From Anabaena subtropica FACHB-260 (lineage in GTDB: Bacteria > Cyanobacteriota > Cyanobacteriia > Cyanobacteriales > Nostocaceae), in NCBI RefSeq assembly GCF_014697105.1, contig NZ_JACJRF010000023.1:1-64000 (forward strand): a stretch of 64,000 bases of DNA, given 5' to 3'. Both the position numbers and the translations under genes were made by a program. Of the stretch, positions 44,889 to 53,925 are shown in pieces. Position 1 is the stretch's first letter, and the number at the start of each line of letters is the position of its first letter. The notes beneath the pieces were generated by a model. The model was not told where the DNA came from. It searched no databases and was given only the letters and a program-made list of their open reading frames with translations.

Positions 44889-45893
44889 TCAAAACAGAAT
44901 TGTCCAACCTTGTTTTTGAGCTTCTTTCCTGGTATAAGCAACACCGTCAATTTTGATGCCTTTGGCATCTAAGAGGGTAATAATACCACCATTATTGTCT
45001 AATTGAATACTATCGCTATCAATAATTACTCTGAGAACTTCACCAGGATGAATAACCCCATTCAGGCTTTGTTTGCGCTTGACTTTATCTGCTAATGACC
45101 AACCATTCAAGTCTACTTTTTCGGGTGAAATATTCATTAAAGTAACTGTCTCTTTCCCTACATCATCCCCTGGAGGATTTACTAATGCAGCTATAATCCG
45201 AATTGCCCCAGTTGTGACAATTGGTGTGATTGTATCTGTATCATCGATTCTGTTACCTGTAATATCGTCGGTATGGAATGCTTGAGACTGGAAGGCTAAG
45301 AAAATACCCACCCATTGATTCCGTGTTGGGTAGTGAATCAACAGTCCGCCATCTTGCCAAACACCGTTATCTTTTTTAAATTGGGCGGCGTTCCCCTGGT
45401 TCATGTGGATGTCATGAATACCGTTACCAGGGAGAAAACCGAAATATTTGTCTTTGATATCTATTTCTGGCCCCCACCTTTCACCAAAGGGATAGAGGAT
45501 TGCGTCAGTAGAGGCGATCGCTCTGGCAATGTATAATTCCAACAATTCATTCAGGTCGTTGTCAGGCCCTGGTACATCATAAGGCAATGGCTTCATCTGT
45601 TTGGGGTCAAACAAATTCCCCCGAATATAATCTAAAGCAATCCCTCCTGGTTTTCGGGGCAATTCATAAAAGCCGAAATCTAACTCTAGCAATTCTTTAG
45701 TAATGGGATGGGAGAAATTTTCATCCACTAAATAAAGCAATTCTGAAGGGCTTTGCTTTGATTTAACGTTGATAGCAATCCGGTGTTTCTGTTTGTTGTC
45801 GGTGACAAGTACTTGGTAATGGGGACTAGGGCCTTCGCCCAATTTACGATTTAAAGCACGACTTTTCAGTACACCGTAATTCTTTAAGGGCAT
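44889..45893 (-). CDS. DUF2278 (YukJ-like) protein with C-terminal lamin-tail domain
   Basis: A 334-aa protein. Residues 1-215 match the YukJ/DUF2278 pattern: MPLKNYGVLKSRALNRKLGE, HYQVLVTD, ALDYIRGN, GIHDIHMNQGN and GGLLIHYP. Residues 230-334 look like a lamin-tail (LTD) beta-sandwich: VTLMNISPEKVDLNGWSLAD, then VIHPGEVLRVIID and GGIITLLDAKGIKIDGVAY. There is no signal peptide. The function of YukJ proteins is not established; LTD domains in bacteria are often joined to nucleases or surface proteins. The fusion suggests a binding accessory. ATG at 45893; the upstream 207-aa gene is on the same strand 129 bp away. Confidence 0.82.
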   Translation of the reverse strand: MPLKNYGVLKSRALNRKLGEGPSPHYQVLVTDNKQKHRIAINVKSKQSPSELLYLVDENFSHPITKELLELDFGFYELPRKPGGIALDYIRGNLFDPKQMKPLPYDVPGPDNDLNELLELYIARAIASTDAILYPFGERWGPEIDIKDKYFGFLPGNGIHDIHMNQGNAAQFKKDNGVWQDGGLLIHYPTRNQWVGIFLAFQSQAFHTDDITGNRIDDTDTITPIVTTGAIRIIAALVNPPGDDVGKETVTLMNISPEKVDLNGWSLADKVKRKQSLNGVIHPGEVLRVIIDSDSIQLDNNGGIITLLDAKGIKIDGVAYTRKEAQKQGWTILF

Positions 45894-46022
45894 CTATTTC
45901 TCCTAGTTTTCAAGGTGCAAAATGCTACAACTGGATAGTTGCTGGATATTTAAGATAATTACTAGATATTACTGGAATTGGCTAGTACCCGATAGGGTGA
46001 TTTTTGTAGATTGGGTAGTGAA

Positions 46023-46646
46023 TCAGTAATCTAATATACTTAACCAATGAGGATAAGCATAAGAATTAATAGCTAATAATTTTGCGCCTCTATAAGTAGT
46101 GAATATCGATTCGGCGGTCACTTGAAGATTTGTCATCAACCGGAAATCCTCGCCATTTGCTTCTAAAGCTAGACTCCACCATGTATTATTTTGAATAAGC
46201 AACTCAGTAATTTCCAGACTGCAACCATTATCAATATTTTCATCACTAACCACTGGTTGCACTGAAAAATCAGGTAAAACTTGATAAGGCTGTAAATAAC
46301 GAACTTTCTGCATAGTTACCCAGGAAGATTTGTCTAAAACTGTTGCAGGCTGAAAAATTTCTCCTGTGGAATCGCTACAAGTCCATTTAGCCCATTTTTC
46401 GGCTTTTCCGGCTACTAATTCCCCAAAACTCAATACACCTAATTCTGCTGTCCGCCATTTAACTTCTAAGTTACCTTGTCGGAGTTTAATTCCCAAAAAA
46501 TCAGATTCAGGGACGTAGAGATACACATCGTCTCGTTTTTCTGGTGATTGCTCCTGGTTAATTAAACAATGCTGCTGAAACCAAACTTTTATATCTTCCG
46601 GTATTCTACCAGGATAAAACCAGCGCAATTCGTTACTTGTGAGCAT
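46023..46646 (-). CDS. Hypothetical protein, possibly CYTH-like
   Basis: A 207-aa soluble protein without signal or membrane segments. The text ESDFLGIKLRQGNLEVKWR (about 48-66) and GCSLEITELLIQNNTWWSLALEANG (about 146-170) has the alternating charged strands of CYTH/triphosphate-tunnel proteins, but the family signature ExExK at the N-terminus is missing, so this is only a fold guess. ATG at 46646. It lies head-to-head with the CyanoP-like gene and upstream of the DUF2278 gene. Function is unknown. Confidence 0.6.
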   Translation of the reverse strand: MLTSNELRWFYPGRIPEDIKVWFQQHCLINQEQSPEKRDDVYLYVPESDFLGIKLRQGNLEVKWRTAELGVLSFGELVAGKAEKWAKWTCSDSTGEIFQPATVLDKSSWVTMQKVRYLQPYQVLPDFSVQPVVSDENIDNGCSLEITELLIQNNTWWSLALEANGEDFRLMTNLQVTAESIFTTYRGAKLLAINSYAYPHWLSILDY

Positions 46647-46756
46647 AATATTGTGAGTTCTTTTTGGTCATGCGAAGCGAGCCAGTTGATGGGAGAATAA
46701 ACATGAGAAATCATACTTACCTTAATATTGCTTCCAGCCTAAAGGAATCTGTAAAG

Positions 46757-47302
46757 ATGTGGAAAAGAATTGCATTGATGTTGCTATTGGTGTTGACCTT
46801 TAGCTTAAGTAATCCTGATGTAGCCAAGGCGGCGGGATTTAAGAGCTTTGTAGACACTGCTGATGGCTATGAGTTTTTATACCCTAATGGCTGGTTGCAG
46901 GTAAAAGTTGCTAACGGCCCCGATGTGGTGTTTCACGATTTAATTGAAATTTCTGAAAATGTCTCCGTGGTGATTAGTCCCGTTCCCGATGACAAAACTT
47001 TAAAAGAACTGGGGACACCAACAGAAGTAGGCTACAAATTGGGAAAAGCCGCTTTAGCACCTCCTGATTCTGGTCGTTCGGCTGAACTAGTCAACGCTTC
47101 AGAGCGAGAAGTAGATGGTAAAACATACTATAATCTTGAGTATTTAGTGAAGTTGCCTAATCAGCAAGAAAGACATAACATTGCCAGTGTGGCTGTTAGT
47201 CGTGGCAAACTTTTTACCTTTAACGCGTCGATTCCTGAAAAACGTTGGCGCAAGGTTAAACGAACTATGGAAGATGTTGTAAGTTCTTTTTCAGTGTATT
47301 GA
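46757..47302 (+). CDS. PsbP/CyanoP-like protein
   Basis: A 181-aa protein from the ATG at 46757, which has an AAGGAAT ribosome site and yields a proper signal sequence (MWKRIALMLLLVLTFSLSN, cleavage near VAKAAG). The longer frame from 46664 is unlikely. The mature part starts FKSFVDTADGYEFLYPNGWL, the hallmark of PsbP-family proteins, and ends ERWRKVKRTMEDVVSSF-like. CyanoP binds photosystem II on the lumen side and helps early assembly. Most CyanoP proteins are lipoproteins; here no lipobox cysteine is present, so this may be a soluble paralogue. Confidence 0.88.
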   Translation: MWKRIALMLLLVLTFSLSNPDVAKAAGFKSFVDTADGYEFLYPNGWLQVKVANGPDVVFHDLIEISENVSVVISPVPDDKTLKELGTPTEVGYKLGKAALAPPDSGRSAELVNASEREVDGKTYYNLEYLVKLPNQQERHNIASVAVSRGKLFTFNASIPEKRWRKVKRTMEDVVSSFSVY

Positions 47303-47320
47303 TGGAGAATAAACGAATTT

Positions 47321-47369
47321 GAGTAAGGAGTAATGAGTAATGAGTAAGGAGTAATGAGTAAGGAGTAAT
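47321..47369. repeat. STRR heptanucleotide repeat, seven units
   Basis: GAGTAAG GAGTAAT GAGTAAT GAGTAAG GAGTAAT GAGTAAG GAGTAAT: 49 bp of exact 7-bp periodicity downstream of the CyanoP-like gene. A weaker series (CTGTTGA, CAGTTAT, TAGTTAT) follows near 47437-47478. Confidence 0.88.
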
Positions 47370-47505
47370 GAGTATTTACTTATTACTTATAAAGCCTTCG
47401 TAAAACGACGGGGTTTTCAACCCGGTTTTCTGATAACTGTTGACTAATGGCTGTTGACAGTTATTAGTTATCAGATAAATGTACAAGTGAAATGCTTAAC
47501 AGCGT

Positions 47506-48111
47506 ATGAAAACTCCTCAATTTGTACTCGCTTCTGCTTCCCCGGCGCGTCGTCGTCTACTACAAACTGTGGGTATTGAACCAATAGTTTGTCCGAGTGA
47601 TTTTGATGAGTCGCAAATTGAAGAAACTGAACCGGGACAGTTGGTGCAAATTTTAGCTAAATGCAAGGCGGAGACGGTAGCCCCACAGTTTGCATCAGGG
47701 TTGGTGATGGGGTGTGATTCCGTATTAGCTATTGATGGTAAGATTCACGGTAAACCAGTAGATGCTGATGAAGCGATCGCTCGTTGGAAATTGATGCGGG
47801 GTCAGGTTGGCAACCTTTACACTGGTCATGTTTTGATTGATAATACACAAGATACTACTTTAGTAAAGTGCCAAGTAACAAAAGTTTATTTTGCAGATAT
47901 TAGCGATCGCACCATTCAAGCTTATGTTGCCACAGGTGAACCCCTCAAATGTGCGGGTGCTTTTGCCTTAGAAGGTTTTGGTAGTTTATTTATTGAAAAA
48001 ATCGCCGGCTGTCATAGCAATGTTATTGGTCTAAGTTTACCTTTGCTGCGGCAAATGCTGGAGGAATTAAATTACGATGTTACTGATTTTTGGCAAAACG
48101 CGAGGGAATAG
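47506..48111 (+). CDS. maf: Maf-type nucleoside triphosphate pyrophosphatase
   Basis: A house-cleaning enzyme that hydrolyses non-canonical or modified nucleoside triphosphates to monophosphates. The 201-aa protein has the conserved start [13 protein letters not shown] (7-19), the acidic FDESQIEE site, the DSVLAIDG motif (about 70-77) with the catalytic Asp, [19 protein letters not shown], and C-terminal [20 protein letters not shown] and IGLSLP motifs. ATG at 47506. It is a single gene. Maf relatives can affect septum formation, but the pyrophosphatase call rests on motifs. Confidence 0.95.
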   Translation: MKTPQFVLASASPARRRLLQTVGIEPIVCPSDFDESQIEETEPGQLVQILAKCKAETVAPQFASGLVMGCDSVLAIDGKIHGKPVDADEAIARWKLMRGQVGNLYTGHVLIDNTQDTTLVKCQVTKVYFADISDRTIQAYVATGEPLKCAGAFALEGFGSLFIEKIAGCHSNVIGLSLPLLRQMLEELNYDVTDFWQNARE

Positions 48112-48128
48112 GGATTATGGGTGATGTG

Positions 48129-48151
48129 GAGACGTTGAAATGCAACGTCTC
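48129..48151. repeat. GAGACGTTG palindromic repeat
   Basis: GAGACGTTG (48129-48137) pairs with CAACGTCTC (48143-48151), loop AAATG. It is a common cyanobacterial intergenic palindrome lying between convergent maf and lpxD, where it may also act as a hairpin terminator. Confidence 0.75.
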
Positions 48152-48210
48152 TACAGGAGTTCTTATTGTAATAACTTAAATCTTGCCAAAAACTAGAATT
48201 TTTCGGTTTC

Positions 48211-49266
48211 TTACTCTTTTTTTTCCTGTCCTAATTGACGTTGTAATTGTTTAAAAGCTTGATACATCTCTGGTAATCGACTATAAATAGCAGCCATTTT
48301 GAGATAGATTTTGTGAGGGATAGCTGGAGTCCCAGAGACAATTTCGCCTGGCTTGACATCGTGCAGAATACCTGTTTGAGCAGATGCGATCGCTCCATCA
48401 CCCATTTTCGCTTGATTGGCAATTCCCACTTGTCCAGCTAAGATGACGCGATTACCTAATTTTACACCGCCAGCCATACCAGTTTGACCAGCGATCGCAC
48501 AGCCAGCCCCGATTTGACAACCGTGGCCGATCTGCACGAGGTTATCAATCTTAGTATTGCGTCCTATCCGTGTTTCACCAACCGATGGGCGATCAACTGC
48601 GGTATTGCAGCCTATTTCTACACCATCCTCTAAAACTGTGTAGCCTGATTGTTGCATTTTGTACCAACCAGTGCGAGTAGGGACAAAACCAAAACCTTCT
48701 GCACCAATGACAGCACCACTATGAATGACGCAATCTGCACCAATTTGGCTACGTTCCTGGATAGTACAGTTAGCGTGTAAGATAGTGCGATCGCCTATCT
48801 TCACGTCAGGATAAATGACTACGTTGGGATAAATAATTACACCATCACCAACTTCTACCCCTGACTGAATTACTACGTGAGGGCCGATATAAACATCATT
48901 GCCAATTTTGGCGGTGGGGTGAATGACGGCGGTAGGGTGAATTTCTGGGGTTGGGATGTATGGGTGATAAAATAGGGCGATCGTTTGAGCAAACAACAAT
49001 CGTGGTTCTGATGTCGCTATCCAAACAATACCCCGCTCTTGGGCTTGGGCTTGCATTGCTTCATCTCGTGGCAAAATCAAAGCACTAGCACTAGTCTCAC
49101 CTATCAAAAATGCAAATTTCCCACCTTCTACATAGCTAAGAGTACCACTTGTAGCTTCATCAATAGCAGCTACTCCCGTGATCTCTGGATCATAGTCTGG
49201 GTTAAAAGTAAGGCTATGATCGTTAGTTGTAGGGTTTAATTGACCTATTATTTTACTGAATTTCAT
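48211..49266 (-). CDS. lpxD: UDP-3-O-acyl-glucosamine N-acyltransferase LpxD
   Basis: Adds the N-linked acyl chain in lipid A synthesis. The 351-aa protein has an N-terminal uridine-binding domain (1-100), then a left-handed beta-helix of hexapeptide repeats (about 105-310; for example IHPTAVIHPTAKIGNDVYIG) with the catalytic-region motif QIGHGCQIGAGCAIAGQ and GMAGGVKLGNRVILAGQ. A C-terminal helical tail follows (KMAAIYSRLPEMYQAFKQLQ). ATG at 49266. It ends the minus-strand polysaccharide locus, 88 bp after the GT4 gene. Cyanobacteria often carry more than one lpxD-like gene, so an O-acylating variant for other glycans is possible. Confidence 0.92.
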   Translation of the reverse strand: MKFSKIIGQLNPTTNDHSLTFNPDYDPEITGVAAIDEATSGTLSYVEGGKFAFLIGETSASALILPRDEAMQAQAQERGIVWIATSEPRLLFAQTIALFYHPYIPTPEIHPTAVIHPTAKIGNDVYIGPHVVIQSGVEVGDGVIIYPNVVIYPDVKIGDRTILHANCTIQERSQIGADCVIHSGAVIGAEGFGFVPTRTGWYKMQQSGYTVLEDGVEIGCNTAVDRPSVGETRIGRNTKIDNLVQIGHGCQIGAGCAIAGQTGMAGGVKLGNRVILAGQVGIANQAKMGDGAIASAQTGILHDVKPGEIVSGTPAIPHKIYLKMAAIYSRLPEMYQAFKQLQRQLGQEKKE

Positions 49267-49354
49267 TGCTTAGTGTGTTCTAATCTAACAAGATTGAAAC
49301 ATAGAGATGTAGGAAGCAACACATTCATTAGCAAATTTCTGTAAAAACTTATGT

Positions 49355-50485
49355 TTAATTTTCAACTGCACCGATTCCCAATACATCAAGATATTGTTGA
49401 GCAACAGTTTCTATGGTGAATTTCTGCAACCAATCTGCATCTACAGTTTTAAAATCACCTGATAGTACACTAGAAATTGCTACAGCCATTTCTTTGTAGT
49501 TACCCACAGGTACTAAATGCCCATACTTACCATAATCAAGAATTTCCCCAGGGCCGCTTTGACAATTGGTAGAAACTACAGGTGTACCCACGGCTAAAGC
49601 TTCAACAACTACATTGCCAAAACCTTCCCAAGCCGAGGATAAAACAAACACAGATGCTTTAGCCATATAAGCATAAGGATTTTCTGCAAAACCAAGCATT
49701 GCTACATCATCTTCTAGTCCCAACTCAGTTATCAAATTCTTTAGTTTATCCGCCTCATCACCTTGACCTAAAATAACTAATCGGCATCGGTGAACTTGTT
49801 TTACAAGAGCAAAAGCTTTGATTAAAGTAGGGAAATCTTTTTGTAATTTTAATCTCCCCACTCCTAAAACTATTGGAGGTTCACCTGGTTGGAACCAAGG
49901 GTGATTTAACGGTTCTTGAGACTTCTCCCATATACTAGAAGTTATGGCAGGATTATAGATGACTGATACTCTTTGCTGATCTAAACCAGTTATTTGCATT
50001 ACATCTTGAGCTACACCTTGGGATATGGCAACAATACCATCAGCCACTAAAGGATACAAAAATTTAGAGAAATAAGGAATCCAACGTAATTTATCAGTTG
50101 CTTTTGCTGAATGCAAAGACAGAGTGTTATCTTCGCGTACAAAGACTCGGGTAGAAGTAAACGCTAATAATTTAGCTAGTAAAGCAACCTCAACGTGAGG
50201 ATGCACAGTAGCCATTAATACGGAAGGACGTTCTTTTCTTAAGTAACGGATTAATGGCAAAATTCCATTTTTAAATGGTAGTTTCGCTTTCAAATCAGTA
50301 ATCCTCACTTCTGGTGGCACTTGAGATAGGTAAGGACCTGATACACTGTTCAGCACTAAATCAACATTAATACCCCGTTTTACAAAGTCTTGCATTAAGT
50401 TGACATATATTCTTTCTGCGCCTCCACCATGAAGATTGTAGGTATAAAAAGCAATTTGAGGCTGATATTTAGACATATTTAGCAA
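49355..50485 (-). CDS. Glycosyltransferase family 4 protein
   Basis: A 376-aa GT-B enzyme. The N-terminal domain begins with IAFYTYNLHGGGAERIYVNL (glycine-rich loop). The donor domain has ILGVGRLKLQKDFPTLIKAF-like text and the GT4 motif SSAWEGFGNVVVEALAVGTP (E-x7-E) with VVSTNCQSGPGEIL. It resembles transferases that add GalNAc or hexose in capsule and O-chain assembly. ATG at 50485 (MLNMSKYQPQ); an internal ATG three codons on is an equal choice. It is the last glycan gene before lpxD and lies 20 bp after the flippase gene. Confidence 0.92.
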   Translation of the reverse strand: MLNMSKYQPQIAFYTYNLHGGGAERIYVNLMQDFVKRGINVDLVLNSVSGPYLSQVPPEVRITDLKAKLPFKNGILPLIRYLRKERPSVLMATVHPHVEVALLAKLLAFTSTRVFVREDNTLSLHSAKATDKLRWIPYFSKFLYPLVADGIVAISQGVAQDVMQITGLDQQRVSVIYNPAITSSIWEKSQEPLNHPWFQPGEPPIVLGVGRLKLQKDFPTLIKAFALVKQVHRCRLVILGQGDEADKLKNLITELGLEDDVAMLGFAENPYAYMAKASVFVLSSAWEGFGNVVVEALAVGTPVVSTNCQSGPGEILDYGKYGHLVPVGNYKEMAVAISSVLSGDFKTVDADWLQKFTIETVAQQYLDVLGIGAVEN

Positions 50486-50504
50486 TCTCAGTTACTGACT
50501 TTGA

Positions 50505-51779
50505 CTAACTTTTGGAAAATGCGAAAAATTTATCCTTGCTAAACACACATTTAACAGCCCAGATATTAAATGCTAATGACATTAGAGAATGAGTAACTAA
50601 CACAGTGATAGCTACCCACAAGACACCCCATTTCACTGCTGCTATTAAAGCGATGCCAAATATTGCTGTATAAATTACATCAAAATAGAGCATGAGATGA
50701 GTTTTATCTATTGCTTTAAAAAGAGTACTTGATGCCCATCTAAAACTAAGTGGAATAACTGAAACACAAATTATCATCAAGACGGGAGTTGCTTTTACCC
50801 ATTTCTCTCCAAATATAATTGGCACATAGAATGGAGCCAAAAATGTCTGTAGAGAAACTATTATAACTACAAATATACTTAGTGATTTTAAACTACTGAA
50901 GTAGCGCTTTTTCAATTGTTGATAATCATCTTTGACAGCACAAATATGGGGATATAAAGCTGACATAAAAGCATATACAATATTAGATGTAATTCCTACA
51001 CCAGCATTAAATGCAAAATAATAAATTCCTAATTGTTCAATACTCAAGAACTTTCCTACTATTAAGTAGTCCATGTTGAATCTAAGTTTGTTTAGTAATT
51101 CAACACCAAGCATATTTGTACCGAAACTAGAAACTTGTTGCCATTGTTCTAACTTAAAAGATTTAGGAGGTTGCCAAGAATAATTTATTTGATTGATTAT
51201 AATTAATATGGGGGTAGATAAGACCATAGCCCATACTATAGACCATAAGCCCATACCCAACAGGGCTAAAACTACGGTAATAAGATTATTAACAAATGAC
51301 TGTATGGCACTACCCAAAGCTCTAATTTTTAAACGATTTTCTCGTTCAATCATGGCAGATTGAACCAAAAAAAATGGATACATCAAGTAAACTAAAGCCA
51401 AGGTACAAATTGGCAAAACTAGCTGTTGGTTGCCATAAAAATAAGCTACGGGAAAAGCAGCTAAACATTGTACAACAAACACAGATATGCAGAGAATCCA
51501 GTTCAGCCAATAAGATGTATCACAGATAGTTTTGACATCTTTTTCTTCGGCTTGAACAATTTTCGCACCGATTCCACCTCTGAGAGTAAAAACAATAGCA
51601 AATTCATACACTGTATAAACAATTGCCATTAGACCGTAGTCTTGCGGACTAAACATCCGAGCTAGTGTAACTGTTGTCCCTAGTCGGAATATTCTATTAA
51701 CCAATTCTGCTATCCATAACCACCCAATGTTACGGACAAATTGGCTAGATAATTTCTGTTTTACTTTACCGATAAGCAT
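50505..51779 (-). CDS. Wzx-like polysaccharide flippase (copy 1)
   Basis: A 424-aa MATE/MOP-type exporter that turns lipid-linked oligosaccharide across the membrane. About 12 hydrophobic segments are seen, and the start KQKLSSQFVRNIGWLWIAEL, then LVNRIFRLGTTVTLARMFSP, is typical of lipopolysaccharide-export flippases. It is clearly paralogous to the copy at 56462-57733; both share the start segment, YDYLIVGKFLSIEQLGIYYF-like text and PFYVPIIFGEKWVKA. ATG at 51779. Its neighbours GT4 and GT2 fit Wzx/Wzy-dependent assembly. Confidence 0.93.
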   Translation of the reverse strand: MLIGKVKQKLSSQFVRNIGWLWIAELVNRIFRLGTTVTLARMFSPQDYGLMAIVYTVYEFAIVFTLRGGIGAKIVQAEEKDVKTICDTSYWLNWILCISVFVVQCLAAFPVAYFYGNQQLVLPICTLALVYLMYPFFLVQSAMIERENRLKIRALGSAIQSFVNNLITVVLALLGMGLWSIVWAMVLSTPILIIINQINYSWQPPKSFKLEQWQQVSSFGTNMLGVELLNKLRFNMDYLIVGKFLSIEQLGIYYFAFNAGVGITSNIVYAFMSALYPHICAVKDDYQQLKKRYFSSLKSLSIFVVIIVSLQTFLAPFYVPIIFGEKWVKATPVLMIICVSVIPLSFRWASSTLFKAIDKTHLMLYFDVIYTAIFGIALIAAVKWGVLWVAITVLVTHSLMSLAFNIWAVKCVFSKDKFFAFSKS

Positions 51780-51844
51780 CTGATTGTAGCCCTGTGTTTC
51801 CCAGTGGATGATATTGAATAATTATTCTGGTTGTATCGATGAAA

Positions 51845-52807
51845 TTATTTTGCTACTTTTCTGAGCATTGAGCCTGATATGAAATGAGATAAATTAATGC
51901 AATTTTTATAGAATTGAAAACCAAACAACCGTATTAATGAAATAGCTATGGAAAGTCGGATATAATTGCGCGAAAATACTAATTGTGGAAGATGTGCGAT
52001 CGCTTGTTGTCTAAAATGAATTGCTTGTTGATAGTTTCTACTATCAATTGCTTTCCAAGCTAAGTAAAGATTTAGAGAGCCATAACTACGATTTCTTAAA
52101 TGTAGTATTTCGGTGGGAGCAGAAGCAAAAGCTCTCTCTATAACTATGCGACAATTTTTTAGCATCACACTAAAGTCTTTAGACATATTTCCTTGATGCT
52201 GTCTATAAAGTACTAAAGGTTCTTTAATTACCGCAAAAAGATATTTAGAGGCAATTCTTAACCACATATCTCTGTCTTCATTTGAAGACAAATTTATATC
52301 AAATAATCCGACATTATCAAAACAATCACGACGAATTAGAGGATTACTACCACTGGCAACTACATTAACTTCTAAGAGGGTTTGCCAAACATTACCTTCT
52401 GCATGGTGTGCAACAATCCGACCTGTGGGTTTACTATACTGATCTATTAATGCTGTCCATGTATACACTAACCCAACTTCTGGATTTGCCTCTAAACAAA
52501 GCACTTGTTTTTCTAATTTAGTCGGTTCCCAAAGGTCATCAGCATCTAATAAAGCTATGTAATCACCTTGAGCATATTGAATTCCTGTGTTACGTGCGCC
52601 GGATAAGCCTTGGTTTTCTTGTGAAATCAATTTTACTCGCGGGTCTTTTACGTTTTGAGTAAACCATTCTTCTGTGGCATCTGTACTACCATCATTAATA
52701 ACTAAGACTTCAAAATCTTTAAATGATTGGGATAATACACTATTTATTGTTTCTGGCAAATATGCTACAGAATTATAGGCAGGAATAACAACAGAAACTT
52801 TTGGCAT
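51845..52807 (-). CDS. Glycosyltransferase family 2 protein (copy 1)
   Basis: A 320-aa GT-A enzyme: PKVSVVIPAYNSVAYLPETI start, VINDGSTDAT nucleotide-binding loop (about 36-45), the DxD equivalent ALLDADDLWEPTKLEKQ (about 87-103), and the acceptor-side motif SSNEDRDMWLRIA (about 179-191). The C-terminal part is amphipathic and may touch the membrane. It transfers an unknown sugar in repeat-unit assembly. It is one of four close paralogues in this locus. ATG at 52807. Confidence 0.93.
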   Translation of the reverse strand: MPKVSVVIPAYNSVAYLPETINSVLSQSFKDFEVLVINDGSTDATEEWFTQNVKDPRVKLISQENQGLSGARNTGIQYAQGDYIALLDADDLWEPTKLEKQVLCLEANPEVGLVYTWTALIDQYSKPTGRIVAHHAEGNVWQTLLEVNVVASGSNPLIRRDCFDNVGLFDINLSSNEDRDMWLRIASKYLFAVIKEPLVLYRQHQGNMSKDFSVMLKNCRIVIERAFASAPTEILHLRNRSYGSLNLYLAWKAIDSRNYQQAIHFRQQAIAHLPQLVFSRNYIRLSIAISLIRLFGFQFYKNCINLSHFISGSMLRKVAK

Positions 52808-52857
52808 ATTACATCTCTTAAATACAAAATTTTTGACTTAGCAATCAAACAGCTAAT

Positions 52858-53850
52858 TTAAGATTTGTTGGTGGGTTGTGAAACAGATGAAACACGCCGA
52901 CGTAGAGCATACATTAACTGGACAAACTGGTTGTATCCATTAGGACTAAACCTTTTCATGATAGCGATCGCTACACTTAGACGAATATACTCTTTAGAAA
53001 AGATTATTTTAAAATCATGTTTAAGAGCTTGGCGACGAAATAAGTCTGCTTTTTTATAATCTTTATCTTTGCTCTGTATACATTTCCAGGCTATTAGTAA
53101 GTTCAGATTACCATAACTACGGTTTCTGAGGTGTAAAACTTCAAAGGGTGCAGATTGAAATGCTTTTTCGATAATTGTGCGAAAGTCGTGCAGCAACTTA
53201 GGATAATTTTTGGACTTATTATTAGAGTGCTGACGATAACTAACTAAAGGCTCTTTAATAACTGCAAAAGGATAACAAGCTGCAAGACGCAGCCACATAT
53301 CCCAATCTGGTGCAGCATCAATACTAGTATCAAATAAACCTACATTTTCAAAACAATGGCGACGAATCATCGGTACACTGCCACATTCGATGAGGTTACG
53401 CTCTGTAAATTTCTCCCATACCTGGCCTTCTGCATTATGTTTAACAATTCTACCTGTTGGTTTTCCAGCCTCATCTATGTAAGCTACCCAGGTGTAAACT
53501 AAAGCTACCTCTGGTTTTTTTTGCAAAGCTTCTACTTGTTTTTCTAGTTTAGTTGGTTGCCAAAAATCATCAGCATCCATAAATGCAATAAACTCACCTT
53601 GTGAGTGTTTTATACCTGTATTTCTAGCTCCTGACGAGCCTTGATTTACTTGAGTAATAAGTTTAATACGTGGGTCTTGTAATTGAGATACCCATTGTGC
53701 AGTTTCATCCAAACTACCATCATCAACGATTATTACTTCAAAGTCATCAAAGGTCTGTTTGGCAAGACATTTGATAGTTTCGGGAAGATAAGTAATGGCA
53801 TTATATGCTGGAATGACTACAGACACTTGTGGCATAGATTTTAATCTCAA
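52858..53850 (-). CDS. Glycosyltransferase family 2 protein (copy 2)
   Basis: A 330-aa paralogue of the preceding gene: MPQVSVVIPAYNAITYLPET start, VDDGSLDETAQW loop, AFMDADDFWQPTKLEKQ metal site, DAAPDWDMWLRLA acceptor motif. The start at 53850 gives MRLKSMPQVS; an internal ATG at residue 6 aligns better with the paralogues. A longer basic tail (ALRRRVSSVSQPTNKS) distinguishes it. It is separated from copy 1 by 50 bp. Confidence 0.93.
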   Translation of the reverse strand: MRLKSMPQVSVVIPAYNAITYLPETIKCLAKQTFDDFEVIIVDDGSLDETAQWVSQLQDPRIKLITQVNQGSSGARNTGIKHSQGEFIAFMDADDFWQPTKLEKQVEALQKKPEVALVYTWVAYIDEAGKPTGRIVKHNAEGQVWEKFTERNLIECGSVPMIRRHCFENVGLFDTSIDAAPDWDMWLRLAACYPFAVIKEPLVSYRQHSNNKSKNYPKLLHDFRTIIEKAFQSAPFEVLHLRNRSYGNLNLLIAWKCIQSKDKDYKKADLFRRQALKHDFKIIFSKEYIRLSVAIAIMKRFSPNGYNQFVQLMYALRRRVSSVSQPTNKS

Positions 53851-53925
53851 TGTTTAAAATTTGGTAACATCATGAAAACACTCAAATCCTATAAAGACAA
53901 ATGATGACTGGGAATAATTGTGATT

